From Candidatus Krumholzibacteriia bacterium (GTDB lineage Bacteria > Krumholzibacteriota > Krumholzibacteriia > LZORAL124-64-63): a stretch of DNA of 6,881 nt. The position numbers and the translations under genes were made by a program. Positions 1 through 6,881 of the stretch are shown one piece after another; the stretch's first letter is position 1; every line of letters starts with the position of its first letter. The stretch spans positions 1-6,881 of the forward strand of contig JAOZJV010000197.1 of NCBI GenBank assembly GCA_029935695.1. Reading direction: 5' to 3'. The notes beneath the pieces are model-generated. The model ran no database searches. It saw only the letters and a list, made by a program, of their open reading frames with translations, and was not told the DNA's origin.

Positions 1-96
1 TTAGCCCAGAACCGCAAGGAAAAGTGAAATAAAGATCACTAAACCCACGATGGGCCAAGCCAGAAGATCACTCTTGTCGTAGAATTGCTGATACAT
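1..96 (-). CDS. ccoQ: CcoQ-like small cbb3 oxidase membrane subunit (31 aa)
   Basis: The reading frame runs from ATG at 96 to TAA at 3-1 and encodes 31 residues. It begins MYQQFYDKSDLLAWP and continues as one hydrophobic helix (about residues 12-30) that ends right at the stop. An aromatic, charged N-terminus, a short Asp-Lys-Ser-Asp stretch and one membrane helix is the pattern of CcoQ/FixQ peptides, which associate with or stabilise the cbb3 complex. It starts 9 bases after the ccoNO stop. An AGGAGG (107-102) overlaps that stop codon and lies 5 bases before the ATG, so translation is probably coupled to ccoNO. It is shorter than the roughly 50-60 residues usual for CcoQ and lacks any cytoplasmic tail after the helix. 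The assignment rests on position and pattern, as a peptide this short gives little homology signal. I am confident it is a gene and less sure of the family name. Confidence 0.75.
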   Translation of the reverse strand: MYQQFYDKSDLLAWPIVGLVIFISLFLAVLG

Positions 97-101
97 TTCA
101 G

Positions 102-105
102 CCTC

Positions 106-107
<2 letters not shown>
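102..107 (-). promoter_or_regulatory. Ribosome binding site of ccoQ, overlapping the ccoNO stop
   Basis: On the minus strand the bases read TAGGAGG-CTGAA-ATG. The perfect AGGAGG shares bases with the TAG stop of ccoNO (108-106) and sits 5 bases ahead of the ATG at 96. This supports reading the short downstream frame as a real gene and suggests that ribosomes finishing ccoNO re-initiate on it. Confidence 0.8.
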
Positions 108-2466
<2,359 letters not shown>

Positions 2467-2478
2467 ATGGAGCACCTT

Positions 2479-2484
2479 CCTCCT
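2479..2484 (-). promoter_or_regulatory. Ribosome binding site of ccoNO (start choice ambiguous)
   Basis: The minus strand reads AAAGGAGGAAGGTGCTCCATATG. The AGGAGG at 2484-2479 is 3 bases before a GTG (2475) and 12 bases before the ATG (2466), and neither spacing is ideal. A second, weaker AAGG (2478-2475) is 8 bases from the ATG. I prefer the ATG because its codon is stronger and the CcoN-like sequence begins only later, but the GTG start is possible. Confidence 0.6.
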
Positions 2485-2545
2485 TTGCTGATAATCCCGA
2501 CTACCCGACCAGGCACAAGCGCTAAAAACCCCCTACAAATGGGAA

Positions 2546-2767
2546 TTACTTGGCATTTTGCCCCTGAGCATTAGAATCGATCTCGCCTGAATTGTCATCA
2601 ACCTTTTTAGTCTTGTTTTTTTCTTCTCCGGTGTCATCGGCCAGAGGCAGCAAACTGAGTCTGTCCCCATGTTCAAAGTCACCATCAAAAAGGCGGGTGA
2701 AAAAGAAGACCAATCCGGCGGCAACCAGCATCAGGCTGATGATCACGAGGGCAATAATTACATCCAT
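2546..2767 (-). CDS. ccoS: cbb3 oxidase assembly protein CcoS
   Basis: Small membrane protein of 73 residues needed for insertion of cofactors (haem b and CuB) into the CcoN subunit in the organisms where it has been studied. An N-terminal helix spans about residues 3-24 and is followed by FTRLFDGDFEHGDRLSLLPL. This fits the FixS/CcoS pattern of a short helix, a 'G-[DQ]-F-[ED]' turn and a final acidic segment. The remaining 25 or so residues are a hydrophilic tail rich in Lys, Asp, Asn and Gln that is longer than in a minimal CcoS. The ATG at 2767 is chosen because GGAGG (2777-2773) lies 5 bases ahead and the membrane helix starts immediately. An extension upstream would only read through ccoI in another frame. 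The gene overlaps the end of ccoI by 10 bases (2758-2767), implying translational coupling, and ccoNO follows after a 79-base gap to its ATG. Confidence 0.9.
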   Translation of the reverse strand: MDVIIALVIISLMLVAAGLVFFFTRLFDGDFEHGDRLSLLPLADDTGEEKNKTKKVDDNSGEIDSNAQGQNAK

Positions 2768-5184
2768 GGCAACCTCCGGGTTGTCAGACGCAAGGCCGTT
2801 AAAGAAACCACCGAAACCGAGCTGAGGGGCATCAGGATCGCGGCCACCACGGGAGTGACCAGGCCGGCAAGACACAGCCCCACAGCCAGGCCATTGTAAA
2901 GAATGGCGAGAGCAAGATTGTCACGGACGACTTTACGCAAGTGCCGGGCTGCCAGCAATGATTTTCGGATGGCGGAAATTCCATCACCCATAAAGTAGAA
3001 GTCTGCTTTCCCCGGCAGAACGGGGCGATCAACGGCAGGGGTGGCGGCGCAGAGGGCTACTTCAAAGCTGGGGCTGTCGTTCAGGCCATCGCCCACCATG
3101 AGGGTGTCCAGGTTGTCCAGTGAGCGTACTTTTTCGGCTTTTTCCTGAGGGTTCAGGCCGCCGAAAGATTTTTCAGGCTCAACGACCTGGGCCTGGGAAT
3201 CGCCACTCAGCAGATAAACATCGAAACCGGCAGATTTCAGGTCTTTCAGCTCGGCGGGGGCATCGGCTTTGAGTTCTTCGCGCATGGTGAAGCCGGCAAT
3301 GAGATTGTGGTTCAGGGTCAGGAGAGTTTGCGGGGTGGGTGTTGTTGGTGAGTTTCCCAGGGCAAAATCAGCTTTTCCCAGTCGCCAGATTCCATCTTCA
3401 AGGGGCAGTTCAAGGCCAGAACCTGGAATTTCAACCAACTCTTCACTGAAGATTTTCAGGTTGTAATCTTCGGGGGCAGTGGCACCGGCGAGAGCCTGGG
3501 CCAGACACTGGCTGACCGGATGGTTGCTGCGCAGAATCATGTGCTGCAGAACAGCTTTTTGGTGCGGGTCCAAATCCTGGAGAGATTGTTGGGATGTCTC
3601 GTCCAGAATCAACTGACCCATGGTCAGGGTTCCGGTTTTATCCAGCAGGATCTTCTTAACAGAGAGAGCTTTTTCCATGAAGCTGGCCTTGCGCAGGAAT
3701 ACGCCGCCGCGGCGCAGGGCGAAATGGACCAATTCTTCAGCCAGGGGAGTGGCCAGTCCCAATGCGCAGGGGCAGGTGACCACCAAAATACTGATGGTCA
3801 CTTTCAGGGCCAGGGTGATATCCGTACGGGCCCAAATGGCAAAGCCAGCCACAGCGGCCACCAGCACCAGAGAAACATACCAGCTGCTGATGTTGTGCCA
3901 CCACTGGGGCTTGAAATCTTCATCGCTGAGGGTGGTGGAGCGCAACAGGTCCTGCAGGCGGCTGTCGGCAAAGTCTTCATTGGCCGTGACGGTGAATCCG
4001 TGGGTGGAGGCATTAAAAGCACCGGCAGGAATGGCATCGCCTGGTTTGAAGGCAATTTGCTCGGATTCACCGGTGATCCAATCCAGGGCCACTTCGGTGG
4101 ACCGGCGCATGAGGGTTCCTTCCACGGGAAGCAAATCTCCCGGGGCGATCCACAACTCATCGCCCAGCAGCACTTCGGTGGCAGCGATGGCTTGGGGGTT
4201 GCCACCTGTCAGGCGTTTCACCGTGAGATTTTCAGCTCCGGAAGAATCCAGCAGGGCGTTGCGGTTTTTCTCAAGGATGTGTTCCTGGGCCCAGCGTCCC
4301 ACCAGCATCAGGGCGATGAAAATAGTCAGGCTGTCGAAATAGGCTTCTTCGGGCCCCTCGGTCAAAAAGCCCCAGATGCTGCCCAGGTAAGCCAGCACCA
4401 TGCCCAGGGAAATGGGCACATCCAGATGAGCCACCCGTCTTTTCAGGCCCGCGATGGCACCTTTGAAAAATACGCCTCCACCGGCAATAACCGAAACAGT
4501 GGCCAGAACCAAACTCAGCCAGCCAAAGAACATGTACAGGCCGCCATCTTCAGGGGCCAGTCCGAAATAGTAGCTCAGGCTGAACATCATCACATTCATG
4601 GCCATGCTGATGGACACAGCCATGCGCATGAGCAGACTGCGGGAATGCTTGTGCACCCCTTTGCGACTGGGCCCCAGCCTGTAGCCGAATTTTTCCACTT
4701 CGCCGAGGAATTCTTTCAGCTCGCCCTGGGCGGGATCCCAGATCAATTCGACTTTTCCAAGAGTAGGGTTGATGCGCAAACTGATGCCCGCCGGCTGGCG
4801 TTTGAAAAGCTCTTCGATGAGCCACACACAGGCGGCGCAGTGCACCCCTTGAATGTCCAGATCCAGGTGCAGAACATCGCTGGTGGCGGTGGGAGAAGAG
4901 GCCTTTTCTTCGATGATGCGATCGAGCCAGCCAAAACTGTCGCCGCGCAGGTTGGCCGCCGGGGCGTGAGAGACAGGTTTCAGGTCGTAAAAGCGTTCCA
5001 GATTTTCCTGGTGGATCATGCGGTAGACATTCAGGCATCCCCGGCAGCAGAAGGGACCGTCCTGACGATTCCAGAATTTACCCAGAGGATTGCCGCAATG
5101 CACACAGAGGCCGCTGTTTGCGGCTTTGAGCCAGTCTTGTGGCCAATCGGAGGGGAAGTTCTCGTCTGGCGTTTCGGCAGACAT
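2758..5184 (-). CDS. ccoI: Copper-translocating P1B-type ATPase for cbb3 assembly (CcoI)
   Basis: ATP-driven Cu(I) exporter of the CcoI/FixI (CopA2) type, which supplies copper for the CuB centre of the adjacent oxidase. It has 808 residues from ATG at 5184. In order: a Cys-rich N-terminal region (C27-x2-C30, C46-C47-x2-C50) typical of the metal-binding domain preceding these ATPases; a heavy-metal-associated domain with HCAAC (Cys116, Cys119); helices from about 180; the actuator loop TGES (371-374); the transport-site CPC (471-473); the phosphorylation site DKTGT (Asp515); the nucleotide-domain SNHP (His555-Pro556); SGD (660-662) in place of the usual TGD; GDGLND (698-703); and two C-terminal helices. 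The stretch between SGD and the following NPQEK appears about 8 residues shorter than in relatives I remember, and the segment after GDGLND is divergent. A TTG two codons upstream (5190) also keeps the frame, but the ATG is the better start. The ribosome site is weak (GAAAG). The last bases overlap ccoS. Confidence 0.93.
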   Translation of the reverse strand: MSAETPDENFPSDWPQDWLKAANSGLCVHCGNPLGKFWNRQDGPFCCRGCLNVYRMIHQENLERFYDLKPVSHAPAANLRGDSFGWLDRIIEEKASSPTATSDVLHLDLDIQGVHCAACVWLIEELFKRQPAGISLRINPTLGKVELIWDPAQGELKEFLGEVEKFGYRLGPSRKGVHKHSRSLLMRMAVSISMAMNVMMFSLSYYFGLAPEDGGLYMFFGWLSLVLATVSVIAGGGVFFKGAIAGLKRRVAHLDVPISLGMVLAYLGSIWGFLTEGPEEAYFDSLTIFIALMLVGRWAQEHILEKNRNALLDSSGAENLTVKRLTGGNPQAIAATEVLLGDELWIAPGDLLPVEGTLMRRSTEVALDWITGESEQIAFKPGDAIPAGAFNASTHGFTVTANEDFADSRLQDLLRSTTLSDEDFKPQWWHNISSWYVSLVLVAAVAGFAIWARTDITLALKVTISILVVTCPCALGLATPLAEELVHFALRRGGVFLRKASFMEKALSVKKILLDKTGTLTMGQLILDETSQQSLQDLDPHQKAVLQHMILRSNHPVSQCLAQALAGATAPEDYNLKIFSEELVEIPGSGLELPLEDGIWRLGKADFALGNSPTTPTPQTLLTLNHNLIAGFTMREELKADAPAELKDLKSAGFDVYLLSGDSQAQVVEPEKSFGGLNPQEKAEKVRSLDNLDTLMVGDGLNDSPSFEVALCAATPAVDRPVLPGKADFYFMGDGISAIRKSLLAARHLRKVVRDNLALAILYNGLAVGLCLAGLVTPVVAAILMPLSSVSVVSLTALRLTTRRLPWM
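2773..2777 (-). promoter_or_regulatory. Ribosome binding site of ccoS inside ccoI
   Basis: GGAGG on the minus strand, followed by TTGCC and the ATG at 2767. It lies within the last codons of ccoI, so the two genes share bases. This decides the ccoS start and argues for coupled translation. Confidence 0.8.
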
Positions 5185-5213
5185 GATCAACTTTCGGGGT
5201 TTTTATTCACTGA

Positions 5214-5242
5214 TTTATGCGCACAAAAAGCACACCTTCCAA
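5214..5242 (-). promoter_or_regulatory. Possible second sigma70-like promoter for ccoI
   Basis: On the minus strand TTGGAA (5242-5237) and CATAAA (5219-5214) are separated by 17 bases, each matching four of six consensus positions. A start near 5207 would give a leader of about 22 bases to the ccoI ATG and would lie past the hairpin. The -35 element falls inside the hairpin loop. This is a weak match that may be chance. Confidence 0.25.
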
Positions 5243-5260
5243 GAGGGCCTCGGGTGTGCT
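5225..5260 (-). terminator. Hairpin with T-run between the hydrolase and ccoI
   Basis: The minus strand carries AGCACACC (5260-5253) and, 16 bases later, its perfect complement GGTGTGCT (5236-5229), followed by further Ts (5228-5225). The loop can form a weaker inner stem (CGAGG against TCTTG). Lying 46 bases after the hydrolase stop, it reads most simply as the intrinsic terminator of that gene, separating it from the cco operon. The T-run is short and the stem is only 8 pairs, so efficiency may be partial. It also lies downstream of the promoter match at 5304-5276, so it could instead act as a leader attenuator. Confidence 0.65.
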
Positions 5261-5275
5261 GGTTTCTCTGGCGGG

Positions 5276-5304
5276 ATTCTAGACTTTTTTCATCTTCAAG
5301 TCAA
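5276..5304 (-). promoter_or_regulatory. Sigma70-like promoter ahead of ccoI
   Basis: On the minus strand TTGACT (5304-5299) and TAGAAT (5281-5276) are separated by exactly 17 bases, and each matches five of six consensus positions. It begins directly after the hydrolase stop codon (5308-5306). A start site would fall near 5269, giving a leader of about 85 bases before the ccoI ATG, and the leader would contain the hairpin at 5260-5229. This is the best promoter match in the only sizeable intergenic region. It assumes a sigma70-type consensus applies in this organism. Confidence 0.5.
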
Positions 5305-5305
5305 A

Positions 5306-6881
5306 TTACCGATACAATGATTTGCTCGATCCCAGCTTCTCCTGCAACCATTGAGTGACGAGTTCAAGAAACTCGGGTGCAAGAGTTTCTTCGATCAATC
5401 CGTACTCCGATATGGCGCCAGTGTCGCAGTGTTGGAAGAGATGGTTGAGTTCCGGTAATTCAACCGTTTGAAAATCTTCCGCGCCTCCGGCTGCAAGGGC
5501 CGCAGCGATTGCCGGCAGGTTCTGATTCGCATCCACCTGCAAATCTTTGCTGCCGTTAACCGCCAGCACGGGGCATGAAACCTGGCGCAATGTTGGGGCG
5601 GGATCGTAGTTGAGGAACCAGCGCATCCATGGATTGGTTAATTGAGCCCTTGCGACCTTGTTGAAATCTTCCTGCGAGCCAACCTCTTTTTTTTCGTCGG
5701 CCGTCAGGCTTTCATAACTCTCGGTGAGATATTTATCAATGCGTTGGTCGAACTCTTCTGCTTCGAAGCCTCCGCAGAGGATTTCAAATCCTTTTTCCTG
5801 GTTAGCCAGAGAAGTTTCCACCTGCTGGTCCGAAAGACCCTGGGCCTTCAGCATGAGTCTTCCCTGCAGACGCAAAACTTCTCGCCCATCAACCCCTGGT
5901 CCAGCCATCAGAACGATGGCGGCGACGTCTGGATTATTTGCCGCCACCATCGGAGCAATTAACCCGCCTTCGCTGTGCCCCATCAGGGCCACACGGTCAG
6001 AGGCAATGTCACTGCGACCTTGTAAATAGAGGAAACCGGCTTCCGCATCCTTGGCGAAATCCTGAGTAGTGGACTGGGCAAAACTGCCCGTGCTCTTGGC
6101 GGTGCCGCGATCGTCCACCCTCAAAACGGCGAGACCATGCCGGCTCAAGTGATCAGCCAGCACCCAGAAAGGCTGGTGGTTCATGAGGGTTTCGTTTCGA
6201 TCCTGAGCACCCGATCCGCTGATCAGCAGAACGCAGGGATGAGGACCCTCGCCCGGAGGCAGGGTCAGCGTGCCGCGCAGGGTGATCATGGGCGAGGCGC
6301 TCTTCACTGTCTCGGAGTGCAGGGTTTTCTGAATGTTGTCCGGGTCGAAAGTATACTCAACTTCTTCGATGGTGTACGGGAAGGGTTCCTGGGGTTCCTG
6401 GGGTCGCAGCACCACGGGCTCTTCGACAATTCGTTCGAATGCCAGGGGCAGCTCCACGCCCTGCTTCCAGGTTCCTTCGATGTGGTCGCTGTCGATCATG
6501 GTTCCGCTGAAGGATGCGCGCAGCCTTTTGAGTTCAAAACTGACCTGGTCGCCATCGACGACGAGGTTGCTGACAATCAAACCGTTGGCGCCCTGGTCAA
6601 TGCTGTCGAGGGTGACCAGCCACTTGCTGTGCTCAACCCGTAAAATGAGGCGCAGTTTTACGCCTGCATCAAGCGCACCGGACCACATGCCTTGCATGAT
6701 ATCAAGGCTGTCGGTTTTTGTCTCACTGACCTGTATATCATCGAACCACACCTGGCCGCCACGGTTTTCAGGATTGGACAGGCCAGCCCTGATGCGCACA
6801 TGATCTGTGCCTTCGGGGACGGTGAACACGGTTCCCACTTCGGTCCAGTCGGTGGTTGTTCCGATGGGATGATGCTTTTGT
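5306..6881 (-). CDS. Alpha/beta hydrolase with N-terminal beta-sandwich domains, 5'-truncated by the window
   Basis: The frame is open to the window edge with no stop, so the true start lies beyond 6881; 524 residues are visible, numbered here from the first complete codon. Residues 1-51, ending GGQVWFDDIQV, look like the end of a carbohydrate-binding-module-like beta-sandwich. About 60-150 is a second beta-rich domain, with GTWKQG and ELPLAFER near its end, of the sort that precedes many bacterial hydrolases of this group. A Pro/Glu/Gln linker follows, then the alpha/beta hydrolase fold: SGSG (221-224) and DDRG (256-259) near the oxyanion region, nucleophile Ser303 in GHSEGG, probable acid Asp446 in GSKD, and His480 in LNHLF. 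The catalytic triad therefore looks complete. Family membership suggests an esterase or serine-aminopeptidase-like enzyme; the substrate is unknown. Accessory beta domains suggest an exported protein, but the signal peptide region is not visible. No functional link to the cco genes is evident. Confidence 0.9.
   Translation of the reverse strand, partial: QKHHPIGTTTDWTEVGTVFTVPEGTDHVRIRAGLSNPENRGGQVWFDDIQVSETKTDSLDIMQGMWSGALDAGVKLRLILRVEHSKWLVTLDSIDQGANGLIVSNLVVDGDQVSFELKRLRASFSGTMIDSDHIEGTWKQGVELPLAFERIVEEPVVLRPQEPQEPFPYTIEEVEYTFDPDNIQKTLHSETVKSASPMITLRGTLTLPPGEGPHPCVLLISGSGAQDRNETLMNHQPFWVLADHLSRHGLAVLRVDDRGTAKSTGSFAQSTTQDFAKDAEAGFLYLQGRSDIASDRVALMGHSEGGLIAPMVAANNPDVAAIVLMAGPGVDGREVLRLQGRLMLKAQGLSDQQVETSLANQEKGFEILCGGFEAEEFDQRIDKYLTESYESLTADEKKEVGSQEDFNKVARAQLTNPWMRWFLNYDPAPTLRQVSCPVLAVNGSKDLQVDANQNLPAIAAALAAGGAEDFQTVELPELNHLFQHCDTGAISEYGLIEETLAPEFLELVTQWLQEKLGSSKSLYR
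6383..6404 (-). repeat. Tandem 9-base repeat in the hydrolase linker
   Basis: On the plus strand gggttcctg occurs twice in a row (6383-6391 and 6392-6400), followed by a partial third copy (gggt, 6401-6404). On the coding strand each unit reads Gln-Glu-Pro, giving QEPQEP in the flexible linker between the beta-rich domain and the catalytic domain. The period is a multiple of three, so changes in copy number would keep the frame. Confidence 0.75.

Noticed and set aside
2468..2545. A terminator or promoter in the gap between ccoS and ccoNO
   Set aside because: Only the ccoNO ribosome site, a short AGCGCT palindrome and a loose TCGGG duplication are visible. No stem with a T-run and no convincing promoter pair was found, so ccoNO is probably cotranscribed with ccoI and ccoS.
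2546..2875. A longer ccoS starting at 2875
   Set aside because: The extra 36 residues are just another frame of the ccoI 3' end. The ATG at 2767 has a well-spaced GGAGG and starts the membrane helix.
5185..5305. An FNR/FixK-type site (TTGAT-N4-ATCAA) that often controls cbb3 operons
   Set aside because: Only an isolated TTGAT half-site next to the ccoI start (around 5186-5190) is present; no matching second half was found.
3520..5358. A 612-codon open frame on the plus strand, antisense to ccoI
   Set aside because: Its product is rich in Gln, His and Gly, shows no domain or membrane pattern, and lies fully opposite a gene with all P-type ATPase motifs. It is explained by codon bias of the true gene.
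5306..6838. Treating the hydrolase as complete with a start at 6838
   Set aside because: That codon is GTG inside a continuing beta-sandwich sequence (GTTTDWTEVGTVF), and the frame stays open to the window edge, so the gene is truncated by the window.

Overview
The window holds part of a cbb3-type (high-affinity, haem-copper) cytochrome c oxidase locus and the 3' portion of an unrelated secreted-type alpha/beta hydrolase gene. Every gene is on the minus strand, so transcription runs from high to low coordinates. The organism is a bacterium with aerobic or microaerobic respiration. A fused CcoN-CcoO subunit and the order ccoI-ccoS-ccoNO-ccoQ resemble arrangements known from Bacteroidetes and related FCB-type lineages rather than the classical proteobacterial ccoNOQP-ccoGHIS order. 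This is a weak taxonomic hint, drawn from gene layout and remembered protein character, not from a database search.

Layout in transcription order: (1) 6881-5306, alpha/beta hydrolase, open at the window edge, so its N-terminus is missing. (2) 5305-5185, a 121-base intergenic region with a good sigma70-like promoter match, a hairpin followed by a T-run, and a weaker second promoter match. (3) 5184-2758, ccoI, a copper-type P1B ATPase. (4) 2767-2546, ccoS, overlapping the end of ccoI by 10 bases. (5) 2545-2467, a short gap containing the ccoNO ribosome binding site and nothing else recognised. (6) 2466-106, ccoNO, the catalytic subunit fused to the mono-haem cytochrome c subunit. (7) 96-1, a 31-residue CcoQ-like membrane peptide whose ribosome binding site overlaps the ccoNO stop codon.

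The four cco genes form a coherent unit. CcoI moves copper across the membrane for CuB assembly and CcoS is required for cofactor insertion. CcoNO is the oxygen-reducing core plus an electron-input haem c, and the CcoQ-like peptide is a probable small subunit or stability factor. The di-haem subunit ccoP and the usual ccoG/ccoH are not in the window and would be expected just past coordinate 1.

I see no CRISPR array, tRNA, rRNA, insertion sequence or evidently new defence or mobile system. The most interesting points are the two additional membrane helices in the CcoN-CcoO junction, the apparently shortened P-domain segment in CcoI, the very small ccoQ-like gene, and the promoter/hairpin arrangement ahead of ccoI.
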